DNA of 64,000 bases from Riptortus pedestris. Its lineage: Eukaryota > Arthropoda > Insecta > Hemiptera > Alydidae. The notes beneath the pieces are model-generated. The model did no database searches. It was not told where the DNA came from and saw only the letters and a list, made by a program, of their open reading frames with translations. Numbering within the stretch: the first letter of the stretch is position 1; every line of letters starts with the position of its first letter. The position numbers and the translations under genes are program-made. The DNA is taken from contig CM032229.1 of assembly GCA_019009955.1 (NCBI GenBank), positions 2,537,001 through 2,601,000 on the forward strand. The letters are read 5' to 3'. This document shows positions 21,207 through 30,255 of the stretch, piece after piece.

Positions 21207-21989
21207 CTACCGCTGGGATCTTTTAAACTGTTTATGATCGGTTATAACTTTAAATTCCATGCCTTCTAAATATGGACGGAATTTTTCAATGGCCCACAGA
21301 ACTGCAAGACACTCCAACTCAGTTGCAGAGTATTTCTTTTTGGTAGTAAGACCTCTACTTGCGTATGCTATGGGTTGCTCTCCATGAGTACCAGTTTGAG
21401 ATAAGACTGCTCCCAGTCCAGATGTGGATGCATCAGTCTGGAGGGTAAACGGCTTGTCAAAATTGGGACAAGTCAGAAGTGGTGATGAGACCAGTTTTTC
21501 TTTTATTTCCTCAAAAGCTTTCTGGTGTTCCTCTCGCCAGTGCCATTTCGACTTCTTCTTCAACAGGCTTGTCAAGGGTGAAATGGCCGTTGAGAAATTC
21601 GGTACAAAACGACGGTACCACGAAGCTAGCCCTACAAATCTTCTCACATTTTTGACTGTAGTTGGGGTTGGGTAATCGATAATTGCTGATACTATATCAG
21701 GGTCTACTCTGAGTCCATTCTCATTCACCACATACCCCAGGTATCTCAATTCTACTCGGCAAAATTGACTCTTGTCCCAATTGATAGTCAAATTAGCTTC
21801 AGCTAATCTCCTAAAAACGTCTCCCAGGACCTTAATATGTGTCTCAAAATCGGGTGTTACTACAACGACGTCATCGAGGTAGACAAATGAATAAGGTTCT
21901 AAATCTGCTCCTAGGACAGAGTCTATCAACCTTTGCCAGGTTGCAGGCGCGTTGTGTAAGCCAAATGGCATCCGAACAAAATTATACAA
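21207..21989 (-). pseudogene. LTR-A pol: reverse transcriptase C-terminal half and RNase H
   Basis: RT continues with FVRMPFGLHNAPATWQ and the catalytic YLDD at residues 37-40 of this segment. The thumb and connection follow, then RNase H with LQTDASTSGLGAVLSQ, PIAYASRGLTTK and ATELECLAVLWAIEKFRPYL, ending in FKVITDHKQFKRS, where the frame shifts and terminates (near 21215). The upstream part of RT is in the same frame but separated by an in-frame TAG at 22050. The enzyme copies element RNA into DNA and degrades the RNA strand. The annotated Met is internal. Confidence 0.9.
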
Positions 21990-22049
21990 TCCCCTACCTG
22001 GGACTGTGAATGCTGTCTTTTCTTGACTACTTTCTTCAAGCGGTACTTG

Positions 22050-22916
22050 CTAGTATGCCGATTTAATGTCAATCGATGAAATATATTTGGCATCTCTTAA
22101 TCTGTCTAAGATATGACTCACGTAAGGCAAAGGATATGCGTCTCGCTTTGTAACCGCATTAAGTTGGCGATAGTCCACACAGAACCGGTAACTGTCGTCT
22201 GGTTTTCTGACCAACACAACTGGAGAGGACCAGGGACTCTTCGATGGTACGACAATACCGTCATTTATCATCTCATTCAACTCCTTGTCCATGATAGTTT
22301 CGATATGCGGTGACACTGGGTAATAACGTTGTTTAATGGGCTGCGATTTGCCAGTATCTATATAATGTGAAACCTTACTAGTGCATCCTAGTTTCTGAGG
22401 TTTCTGTCCCTTCCAATAGTTGAGGAGGCTATCCAGTGTATTCGCTTGCTCTTCGTTTAACGATGATCGAGCGTTTAATGCTGGTCGGACATTAGCGTCA
22501 GTCATTTCTTCACTGAACTCCCAAACTCCATGCAGTACGTCTGGTTTTATCTGCATCTTCTCCCAAAAATCAATCCCCAATACAAGGCGGTGATTAAGGT
22601 AAGGCAAGATTAGGAAGTCAATCATCTTTACTTTTCCATTCAGCTCCACTGGTAGGGTGGTAGAGCCAAGTACATCTGTAGGTGACCCATCAGCAAGCGC
22701 GAGGCTTACTCTCCCAGTTGGATTCATATGGACTTCCGTCTTCCGAAACTCTTCGAAGGTACTCCTATCCATCAAAGATCGTGAAGCTCCTGAATCAAGA
22801 AGACCAACCAAAGTGAAACCCATGATATTTACCTTGAGATAAGGCCTGTTATCTGCAGCCCTTATATTTACGAGAGGTTTAACTTCACCCGCAAATACAG
22901 ACCTAACAGTCTCCAA
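22050..22916 (-). pseudogene. LTR-A pol: aspartic protease and RT N-terminal half
   Basis: The retropepsin-like active site is VGLLDSGASRSLMDR (about residues 36-50), followed by LVLGIDFWEKM, the flap/end signature. RT then begins with SPWSSPVVLVRKPDDSYRFC and VDYRQLNAVTKRDAYPLP, ending at SSIDIKSAY with a TAG (22050-22052). In relatives this position is a Trp (AYWQ), so one base change would explain the stop; the frame continues directly to the next segment. The protease matures Gag and Pol. Gag ends upstream at 22976 and pol starts about 60 bases later. Confidence 0.9.
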
Positions 22917-22975
22917 CCACTCCTGCCATTTTGAAGATTCGCGATAGGACTTGGGGGTTTGACACGAGCCTCGCC

Positions 22976-23364
22976 CTAATTTGCTCGTCCCCCTGATCCG
23001 TTTCCCTTACTCTTTCCGCATGAACCATCCTCCCTTGGAACACCTGATTTTTCACAAAAGTCTTTCTTTCCTTTTGTGCAGTTCTTGAAGCTGTGTCCTG
23101 ACTGGTCACAGTTTCTACAGTTCTTAGCAGGACAGTCTCTTGCATAATGTCTCACTCGAGAGCATATGAAACATCTAATTGGTCTCTGGACTTCTTTCAC
23201 TTCAGCTTCGTTGGCATGAAATCTTGTGTTCGTTGATCTACTGGTGGATGGCCAATATGATAGATCCGGTTCTAACAGGTTTCTTCCAGTTGGAGGTGGT
23301 CGGTGATTCTCTACTCTCCATTTCGCATCTTCAAGTTGACGACCAAGTCTAATTAGCTCTCTAA
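22976..23364 (-). pseudogene. LTR-A gag, C-terminal part with two zinc knuckles
   Basis: It reads DIQTVRELIRLGRQLED, then a Pro/Ser-rich linker and CFICSRVRHYARDC and CRNCDQSGHSFKNC, the two CCHC nucleocapsid knuckles that bind genomic RNA. The tail is basic and Gly-rich. The sequence joins to the gag piece at 28381-28692 once L1 (23378-28367) and one 13-bp duplication are removed. The Met at 23410 belongs to the inserted LINE and is not the gag start. Confidence 0.85.
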
Positions 23365-23377
23365 CAGTCTGGATGTC
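23365..23377. repeat. target-site duplication of L1, left copy
   Basis: CAGTCTGGATGTC is repeated exactly at 28368-28380, bounding the LINE. Confidence 0.9.
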
Positions 23378-23756
23378 GAAGTCTGGCCTAGACCGCGCCA
23401 CGTTAAACATCGCCTCTGTGATTTATCTGAATTTAGTCAAGTTTTAGTTACGTGAACTCAGTGAAACTTTGTGACAGTGAGGACGTGCTATTAAAGGATA
23501 GGTCCTGTGAGTTTGGAGAATATAGAGCTCTATCCTGAAGAGATACGAGGTAATATATATACGCTACTTTTTAGCACGGGTTGTCGCTCGGGACAGCAAA
23601 GCGAGGTATCTCTAGCTTGGATTACATCCTCCCCTCCACCTTATTTTTCCTGGGAGTTGCTTCAAGGCGGTCGGGACAGCGAGCGAGGGCAGTTCTCTAC
23701 TACCTCTATACTAATCCCTATCAGCTTAGTGAACCTCTCAATCATAGTCAGTAAAT
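23378..23756 (+). promoter_or_regulatory. L1 5' UTR, probable internal promoter region
   Basis: 379 bases with no ORF, preceding ORF1 in the full-length copy. LINEs carry their promoter in this position. A TATATATACGC stretch at ~23550 and repeated CGGGACAGCRAAGCGAGG-like segments (about 23590 and 23670) are visible, but no defined element could be assigned. Confidence 0.4.
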
Positions 23757-24494
23757 ATGCCTGTCACCAACGAAGATTTATTGGCTGTAATTAATAAAAA
23801 CAATGAAGACACAAAAACCTCATTAAATAAGATTACGTCTGTTTTGGATAGCTTAGTAGTTGAGATCTCCGATCTTAGGGTGAAATATTCCCAGCAGGAA
23901 ATCAGAATAAATACATTAGAAAGTGAAATAAGATATTTGAAAAGAGAGAGGAAAAGAAACAACCTTTTATTTTTTAATGTACCTACTACAGAAAATGAGG
24001 ATGTTTCTACAAAACTTATAAATCTTTGTGAGGAAGTAGAGGTACATGTGCCAGAATATGCAGTTAGTAACTGTTTTAGAATAGGGAAAGGACAGGAACC
24101 AAGGCCAATTTTGGTATCGTTCAACAATAACACCATCAAACATACAATAATGAAAAAGAAAATTGCCCTCGCTAGCAAGAATATAAGATTAAGCCACGAT
24201 AGGTTACCAGAGGATAGAAAGGAAGGCCAAAAAATATTTTCTTGCATCAATAAATTAAAGGCTATAGATGAAAACGCTAGCTATAGGAAAGGATTTTTCA
24301 AAGTCAGAGGTAGGTTTTACCGTTTACAAGAAGTGGAAAATATGCTGAATGTTTCAGCTGCTAATGTCGAAGAAGACTTGGACAAGTTGAAACAAATGCA
24401 GAAAAAAAGGAAAACCGAAGAGAAATTAAAGCATTTTGAGTTCCGGCCAAGATCCAAGTCGCAGGAGGGACCGCCATCTGGAAGTACTCTCTGA
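23757..24494 (+). CDS. L1 ORF1: coiled-coil RNA-binding protein
   Basis: 245 residues, open. Residues ~10-75 form a heptad-like coiled coil (NKITSVLDSLVVEISDLRVK, then IRINTLESEIRYLKRERKRN), suggesting oligomerisation. Residues ~78-175 fit an RRM-like then C-terminal basic domain of the kind seen in LINE ORF1 proteins that lack zinc knuckles: NNLLFFNVPTTENED, SNCFRIGKGQ, PRPILVSFNN, LPEDRKEGQK and YRKGFFKVRGRFYRL. The tail is Lys-rich. The predicted role is coating element RNA and chaperoning target-primed reverse transcription. No CCHC knuckles were seen, which separates it from the Jockey-type ORF1 at 11.6 kb. ORF2 begins 34 bases after the stop. Confidence 0.75.
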   Translation: MPVTNEDLLAVINKNNEDTKTSLNKITSVLDSLVVEISDLRVKYSQQEIRINTLESEIRYLKRERKRNNLLFFNVPTTENEDVSTKLINLCEEVEVHVPEYAVSNCFRIGKGQEPRPILVSFNNNTIKHTIMKKKIALASKNIRLSHDRLPEDRKEGQKIFSCINKLKAIDENASYRKGFFKVRGRFYRLQEVENMLNVSAANVEEDLDKLKQMQKKRKTEEKLKHFEFRPRSKSQEGPPSGSTL

Positions 24495-24527
24495 CACAAA
24501 CAACTCCAAAAATCGGATGTGCCTCAT

Positions 24528-27500
24528 ATGACCCAGAATCGATCGAATAACTCTAGAAAGTCACCAAAGAACCTCGTAACTAATACTACTAACACATTAG
24601 AGTTTACAGAGCCTATAAAACACACATCAAACTTAATATTCTGTAACATTAATGGTTATTCTAATATTTTTACTGTTAAGATAGACGATTTGTCAAATAA
24701 TTTAGCGATATGTCTAGTCGAAACTTGGTTAGATAACTTAAATTTCAACACTCCACTTTGGTTGGCTAACTATCATCCTGTTGTCAGTAATGCTGTAAGA
24801 ACCAATCTATATGGAAGGTCTAGTGGAGGTATTATAACGTTCATAAATAAAGCCCTAATTAAAGATACAAGAGATATCACTATAATAGCGTGCGACCGTT
24901 ACATGATTATAGTTAAATTGAATATTTTCAACAAATTTATAATAATAGGAAATGTATATTTACCGCCAGAATGTGACTTCGAAAGCATCTTGAATAAAAT
25001 TTATGATTTGATATCTCAATATCAAAACCGTCCTAACCATTATATAATTCTCTGTGGTGATTTTAATGGGCACGTAGGAGATTTGAATAGTTTGGACGAT
25101 GATTTATTTACAGGGAGCAACCTATACGGCTCAAGAACTGTTAACCATACAAAGGTTAATAAGCGGGGTAAACTCGTGGTTGAAATATTGGAATCTTTGG
25201 GACTATACCTTTGCAATGGTCGATCCATCTCGGATAGGCCTGGAAGATATACTTACATTTCTGGTAGGGGTAAGAGTACTGTAGACTTGATTTGGATTGA
25301 CGAAAATTGTATTTCATTGTTCCAGAATATGCAAGTGGGCATCTTTTCAGAATTTTCCGACCATTTAGCATGTACGGTTTCCTTATCATTCACGCCAGTA
25401 AGCAACAAAACTAAGGAGCAAAGGAAACTTACATCATTCAATAGTATAAGATGGGACCCATCAAAAATTGAAAACTTTCAAACATATTTACAAAGTTCAT
25501 CAGGAATTTACTACAGTTCTAACAATAGTAACGAGTTATATAGAAACTTTATTATATCAATTACTGAAGCTCTAACACACTCAGGCTTAATGGTCCACAA
25601 AAGTAACTATAATAAGTATTCTTTCAACCCTAAAAATAAATGGTTTGATCTAGAGTGTCGCCTGTTGAAACGCAATGTACAGCAGAAATATAGAATAATG
25701 ACTAAAAACAAGTATTCGGACAGTGCAATGGGCGATTACCTAAATGCAAAAAAGGTTTACAGGGCAATCATACAGTTAAAGAAATGTCAATATAGGGCCG
25801 TTGTCATTGAAAAACTAAGAAATGTGAGAAACAGTGCCGAGTTTTGGGAAACTGTAAAATCACTTAAGCCTGCAACTTTACATACTAATGAAATTCATAT
25901 AGACCTTTGGGCTGCTCATTATAAATCTCTTTATGGGCAAAAAATTAAATCTGACAAATTGTTTTTTTCTGTCACTCACCCTATACTTGACCAGCCATTT
26001 TCATTAGAGGAATTACAGTACTGCATTAAACGGTCAAAAAACAAGAAATCCCCTGGGTTTGATAACATTATATATGAGGTTTTCAAGAATCTAACCCCAG
26101 AATGGGAACATTATATATTGAATCTGTTCAATACCATAGTTGACTCGGAAAATCCACCAGAGGCTTGGTCAAAATCCAAACTGCGATTAATGCACAAAAA
26201 GGGAGATAAGAAAGATGTCGACAACTACCGAGGAATCTCTTTAATAAATAATATAGCAAAGTTGTTTACAGCTATACTAGCTCGCAGAATTCTTGATTGG
26301 GCCGAGAGTGAGCAGTTGATCCCTGAAGAACAGGCAGGTTTTAGGGAAGGAAGAGGTTGCATTCAGCATGTCTTCTCACTGACTGCATTAGTTGGTATGC
26401 ATTTTCAAGGGAAGGGAACCTACATATATGCAACATTTGTCGATTTCAAGAAAGCATTCGACTCTATAAACCAGGAGCTACTCTGGCAAAAATTGTTTAC
26501 TCTTGGGCTCAGCGGGAAAATAATACGAATTCTAAAAGCACTTTATGACAAGGCTTCCATGTTTATTAAAATTGGTTCCGAACTCTCAGATGAAATACCA
26601 ATAAGTTCTGGATTATTGCAAGGGGAAAGTCTCAGTCCAATCCTTTTCATTTGTTTTCTAAGCGACATAATTTCTTTTTTCCATAATAGTGGTGCGACAG
26701 GGATCCCAATAGACAGCGCAAATGAAATCATAATGCTCTTATTTGCTGACGACATTATACTTCTAAGTACTTCATGGCACGAAGCTCATAAAAAACTTAA
26801 AATATTAGAAACTTATTGTAACCAAAACTCACTCATGTTGAATCCAGACAAATCCAAAACAATCGTATTCCACAAATCCCCCCGAACTAAAAATTTGAAA
26901 CCTCTTTACTGGCAGGATAAAGAATTGGAGTACATTAAAACCCACACATACCTTGGAGTGCCTTTTTCCGCATCAGGAAGATTTTCCAAAGCTGCAGAAC
27001 ATTTCAGCCAGAGATCAAATGCGGCAAGTGCAAAGGTTAGGGAAATACTGGGAAGAGGAAAGAGTGATTCCTGGGAAGCAAGAATAGCCCTATTTGATTC
27101 AATGGTGTCATCTACTCTTCTTTATGGAGCAGAGATTTGGGCTCCAAATTACCTAGATCTTGTGGAATCGGTACAGCTGAGGTTCTGGAAGTATTTGTAT
27201 TCTTGGCCAAGAAGTACCCCGAATTACATAGTCCGTTTGGAAACTGGGCGAGCGCACTTAAATGTAGTTATATTTAAGAAAATTATTAATTTCTGTGTTA
27301 AACTGCTCTCAATGCCTGACCACCGACTTCCAAAAAAATGTTTTCTTAAGCTGCTTAGTTTGCACAATAGGAAAAGCGACATAAAATATAATTGGGTGTC
27401 ACAAGTAAAATTTATAGCAGGAAATAATTATGTTGAAGAATATTTTTTCGAATCTTTAGACCAACAAACTTTGCTAGCCAACAAGATCACAATCATTGAA

Positions 27501-27938
27501 ACAATTGTAAACAATCTCCATTCCGTAGACGTGGATAGAGTTCTTAACTCAAGTTACAGCCGAATATATAGAAGTATTTGTAGTTTTAACCATTCTCTCC
27601 CTGAAAATTATTTAACGTTCCACACAAACATAAATAAAATCAAACTTATCAGTCAAATAAGGATTTCCTCTAGCGAGTATTTAAAATTATCCTACAGAAA
27701 CATGACTCAAATTATAAAAACTGGAGAGGTATGTAAATGGTGCCAAAAATATATTTACCTACATTTGAATCATTTACTGCTGTATTGCCCCGCTTTTACA
27801 TCACACAGGATAAAATTCCTTGACAAATATATAGTGCCTCAAAGAGAATACCTATCATTGGTAAACATTCTGGATTACAACAATGAAAGTAAAGTTAATG
27901 ATATTTTTTGTTTCTTATCAAAAGTTTGTGAAAGGTAA
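24528..27938 (+). CDS. L1 ORF2: APE endonuclease, reverse transcriptase and C-terminal zinc finger
   Basis: About 1136 residues, no internal stop. I use the ATG at 24528; the open frame reaches back to a GTG at 24519. The endonuclease (about residues 40-290) has LIFCNINGYS, CLVETWLDN, ILCGDFNGHVGD (Asp/Asn), STVDLIWID and FSEFSDHLACTV (SDH). The RT (about 470-800) has SPGFDNIIYEVFKN, LMHKKGDKKDVDNYRGISL, ATFVDFKKAFDSIN (Asp), SGLLQGESLSPILF and LFADDIILLS (FADD near residue 740). A Cys/His finger CKWCQKYIYLHLNHLLLYC lies near residue 1070. No RNase H. It nicks the target and reverse-transcribes element RNA. The gene is the only complete polymerase ORF in the window. Confidence 0.9.
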   Translation: MTQNRSNNSRKSPKNLVTNTTNTLEFTEPIKHTSNLIFCNINGYSNIFTVKIDDLSNNLAICLVETWLDNLNFNTPLWLANYHPVVSNAVRTNLYGRSSGGIITFINKALIKDTRDITIIACDRYMIIVKLNIFNKFIIIGNVYLPPECDFESILNKIYDLISQYQNRPNHYIILCGDFNGHVGDLNSLDDDLFTGSNLYGSRTVNHTKVNKRGKLVVEILESLGLYLCNGRSISDRPGRYTYISGRGKSTVDLIWIDENCISLFQNMQVGIFSEFSDHLACTVSLSFTPVSNKTKEQRKLTSFNSIRWDPSKIENFQTYLQSSSGIYYSSNNSNELYRNFIISITEALTHSGLMVHKSNYNKYSFNPKNKWFDLECRLLKRNVQQKYRIMTKNKYSDSAMGDYLNAKKVYRAIIQLKKCQYRAVVIEKLRNVRNSAEFWETVKSLKPATLHTNEIHIDLWAAHYKSLYGQKIKSDKLFFSVTHPILDQPFSLEELQYCIKRSKNKKSPGFDNIIYEVFKNLTPEWEHYILNLFNTIVDSENPPEAWSKSKLRLMHKKGDKKDVDNYRGISLINNIAKLFTAILARRILDWAESEQLIPEEQAGFREGRGCIQHVFSLTALVGMHFQGKGTYIYATFVDFKKAFDSINQELLWQKLFTLGLSGKIIRILKALYDKASMFIKIGSELSDEIPISSGLLQGESLSPILFICFLSDIISFFHNSGATGIPIDSANEIIMLLFADDIILLSTSWHEAHKKLKILETYCNQNSLMLNPDKSKTIVFHKSPRTKNLKPLYWQDKELEYIKTHTYLGVPFSASGRFSKAAEHFSQRSNAASAKVREILGRGKSDSWEARIALFDSMVSSTLLYGAEIWAPNYLDLVESVQLRFWKYLYSWPRSTPNYIVRLETGRAHLNVVIFKKIINFCVKLLSMPDHRLPKKCFLKLLSLHNRKSDIKYNWVSQVKFIAGNNYVEEYFFESLDQQTLLANKITIIETIVNNLHSVDVDRVLNSSYSRIYRSICSFNHSLPENYLTFHTNINKIKLISQIRISSSEYLKLSYRNMTQIIKTGEVCKWCQKYIYLHLNHLLLYCPAFTSHRIKFLDKYIVPQREYLSLVNILDYNNESKVNDIFCFLSKVCER

Positions 27939-28367
27939 CAATATAAAAGAAAGAATTGTATTATTTTTTATGGGGGTGCTTATTCAGTAATAAGCGGCAA
28001 ATTATTTATTATATATAGTTATACTTATTATTAGAAGAGTTATACTTATCTTAGATTATAGTCATGTTAATCTGATATGTTAGAAAACTGATTTTTATTT
28101 AGACATTAAAAAATAATGAATTAATCTACATTTAAATTAAATTATAACCTATTGAATTCAGTATTATAAATATTTAGATTAATATTAATATTGTATTACG
28201 TGCCAATGCATATGGTGTTCAGTTGTAATTCTAGGAATTATTATTATTTTATGTACACATACTTTAAGAAGTATAATATACTAATAACCATACTAACACT
28301 AATTGGCCAGACTCTTGGCAACATGTTGTAAACAGAAGCCAATAAAAATATCTATCTATCTATCTAT
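27939..28367 (+). other. L1 3' UTR and TATC tail
   Basis: AT-rich and non-coding. It ends AATAAAAATATC followed by three more TATC units, where a poly-A tail would normally be. The RT probably recognises this 3' sequence. Confidence 0.75.
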
Positions 28368-28380
28368 CAGTCTGGATGTC

Positions 28381-28692
28381 ATACAGAGCTAACCGATCGA
28401 CATAGAAAGGCAGAATATTCTTTCAAAGAATCTTTATCATTTCCGCTTCTGATGGTACCCTGGGCAACCTGTGAAAATAGTTGTTCATAACTGCGCAATA
28501 TACTCCAATAGACTCATTAGGACCTTGAGTGCGCCTCCTAATTTCTTCCCATAGCCGATCCTCATAATCCCTTGGTTCAAACTCTAACTTCAGTTCGTCC
28601 ACCAACTCCGCCCAAGTTCCGAGCATCTTCTTCAATGACTTCACCAAGATAAGAGCAGGTCCTTGGAACAAATCGTAAGCCGAACTATACAA
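28381..28692 (-). pseudogene. LTR-A gag, middle part
   Basis: It translates to SSAYDLFQGPALILVKSLKK, WAELVDELKLEFEP, DRLWEEIRRRTQGPNESIGV and FHRLPRVPSEAEMIKIL, the capsid-like retrotransposon Gag domain. An in-frame TGA follows at 28422-28424, after which the frame continues with KNILPFYVDRLALYDIQT to the L1 insertion point. A CGA-to-TGA change would explain the stop. Its N-terminal continuation is the ORF at 28757-29275, with a frameshift between them near 28785, in a run of seven Cs on the + strand. Confidence 0.8.
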
Positions 28693-28756
28693 GTCCTCTT
28701 CTGTTAAATTCCTAGCATGTCGTAGTTCTTCTACTATTTCTAGAAAAGCGTTAATG

Positions 28757-29275
28757 CTAAGTCCTTCGCCGTCGCCAGAAAATTGAACCCCCCCAATCTT
28801 TTACTGGAATTTGAGGTTTCTTTATTACTACGGTTCTGGAGTCTCCGGTGTTTCTAAGATCAGTTTTCTTACCCTGTGCTGATGCCTCATCGTCTTCAGA
28901 CTCACTCTCTAGGGTTTCCTTAACTCTGTCATATAATTTCAAACATTCCTCCAAAAAGCCTGATTTCTGTTTGCTACTTTCATCATCCTTCATATTAATG
29001 CGGGATATCCTATTTATTAAGTGCAGTAGAACCGCTTCAAACTTCCTTACCTCAGGTGCTTCTGTGTTCAGTTTCTCCAGCCTCTCCTGGCAGTGATTTA
29101 ATTCAATGGCTGGATCCAAGTCAGCCACATTGGGAGAAAAAAGCTTTCCTTCCTTTTCCATCTTCAGTAATAATCTTAATTTTTTCCTCATGTCATGAAC
29201 TGTCTTTAATTCTGTTACTCCTCTAATTTTTAATTCATACTCTAAATCCTCCTTATTTAACCTATCTATATCCAT
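28757..29275 (-). pseudogene. LTR-A gag, N-terminal part
   Basis: 172 codons starting at a credible ATG (ATGGATATAGATAGG). The first ~45 residues (LNKEDLEYELKIRGV, then MRKKLRLLLKMEKEG) look like a SAP-type helix-turn-helix, also present at the start of LTR-B gag. A helical, charged segment and an acidic Ser-rich linker (ESESEDDEASA) follow. The last residues (WGGSIFWRRRRT) are out of frame: a homopolymer indel at about 28785 shifts the frame away from the capsid part. Gag forms the particle that packages element RNA. Confidence 0.8.
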
Positions 29276-29444
29276 TTTTAATTATTTATTAATATATACC
29301 AAGAGAAAAAAAATTAATATAATATATTCTATATAATAATAGTAAGATAAGAGGAAGAAATATTTAGTTCTAAAAATAATCATCAACTAACTAACTAAAC
29401 CCTAAATAAGAAATGTACTCTTACATCTTAAATATTAAGGAAAG

Positions 29445-29447
<3 letters not shown>

Positions 29448-29488
<41 letters not shown>
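29448..29488 (+). repeat. 41-base T tract in the LTR-A leader
   Basis: An uninterrupted T run (A run on the element's coding strand) lies between the primer-binding site and gag. Length may be unreliable in the assembly. Confidence 0.9.
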
Positions 29489-29493
<5 letters not shown>

Positions 29494-29652
29494 CTCTTAA
29501 ATAATTCTAATTTTTCTAAATCCACTAAACAGAAAACAGAACAAATTATCCTTACACAAAAAAAAATATATATCATTACTAATACCACTAATCCTAACCA
29601 TAATACATTTTACATCAATATTTTTATATTATTCTTAATTATTTTTAATCGG

Positions 29653-29673
29653 GCCCCACGTTGTAAGGCGCCA
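29653..29673 (-). promoter_or_regulatory. LTR-A putative primer-binding site
   Basis: On the minus strand TGGCGCCTTACAACGTGGGG starts four bases after the 5' LTR. A TGG start complementary to a tRNA CCA end is expected here. The tRNA identity is not assigned. Confidence 0.6.
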
Positions 29674-29677
29674 CTAA

Positions 29678-30255
29678 TGTCACCCACAGATTGGGTAACC
29701 AAACTGCCCCGCTCAGTGGAGAAGGGTGTGGGTTTTTAAATTAAATTTACCTAGCCTCATATCAATAGGCAGACATTAAAATAAAAAGGGCGCCACGTTG
29801 TTTGTTTCCTCAGGTAACAACGAAAACCAATATTCTACAAGCAAATCAGTTTATTTACAATAATAAATCAACTAAACTTATCTCTAATCTTAACTATAAA
29901 AATGATAACTTAATAAAAGATTAAACAATACTCCCCATGGGAACTTATCACTACAAATAAATAGGCCTTTTCTGTTTTAATTGTGTATACACAATAAGCA
30001 TAGGTTTGGTACCTTTTGTGCAATGAAATAACTGCTATTCTGCAAGCCGGATTACACGCTGATCCGCCAAAGCGTTTATCGGGAGCACTAATCCTCACTG
30101 GGCCTCGAGGTGGACTCTGCTGTTTCCTGCTAGCTTCTCTCCCGCCGAATGCTTCCTGTCTTCGGCTCTCGCGCAGCCTGCCCCGCGCAGGAATCTCCCG
30201 CCTATCTTCTATCTCAATCACCCGTCTTTGACGACGGTATAAATGGGCCGTAACA
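29678..30255 (-). repeat. LTR-A 5' LTR
   Basis: 578 bp, matching the other LTR except for about four single-base differences seen by eye (for example TTTCCTC versus TTTTCTC). Confidence 0.95.

Larger units (their letters stand above)
23378..28367 (+). mobile_element. L1: full-length two-ORF non-LTR retrotransposon, apparently intact
   Basis: Bounded by a perfect 13-bp duplication. It comprises a 5' UTR (23378-23756), ORF1, ORF2, an AT-rich 3' UTR (27939-28350) and a short TATC microsatellite tail (28351-28367) instead of poly-A. Both ORFs are open. A degraded relative lies at 17575-18745. It sits antisense inside LTR-A gag, so it is younger than LTR-A, which is itself young. Confidence 0.9.
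19190..30255 (-). mobile_element. LTR-A: full-length Ty3/gypsy retrotransposon with nested LINE
   Basis: Two 578-bp LTRs (19190-19767 and 29678-30255) begin TGT and end ACA and are flanked by the 4-bp duplication GTTG (19186-19189 and 30256-30259). Coding is on the minus strand in the order gag, protease-RT, RNase H, integrase. gag is split by the 5-kb LINE L1 at 23378-28367. By eye the LTRs differ at only about four positions, indicating a young insertion, yet gag and pol contain nonsense and frameshift changes. It inserted into L2. Confidence 0.95.

Noticed and set aside
23510..23700. Ribozyme-like fold at the L1 5' end
   Set aside because: The repeated CGGGACAGC segments look pairable, but no known double-pseudoknot or hammerhead core could be traced by eye.
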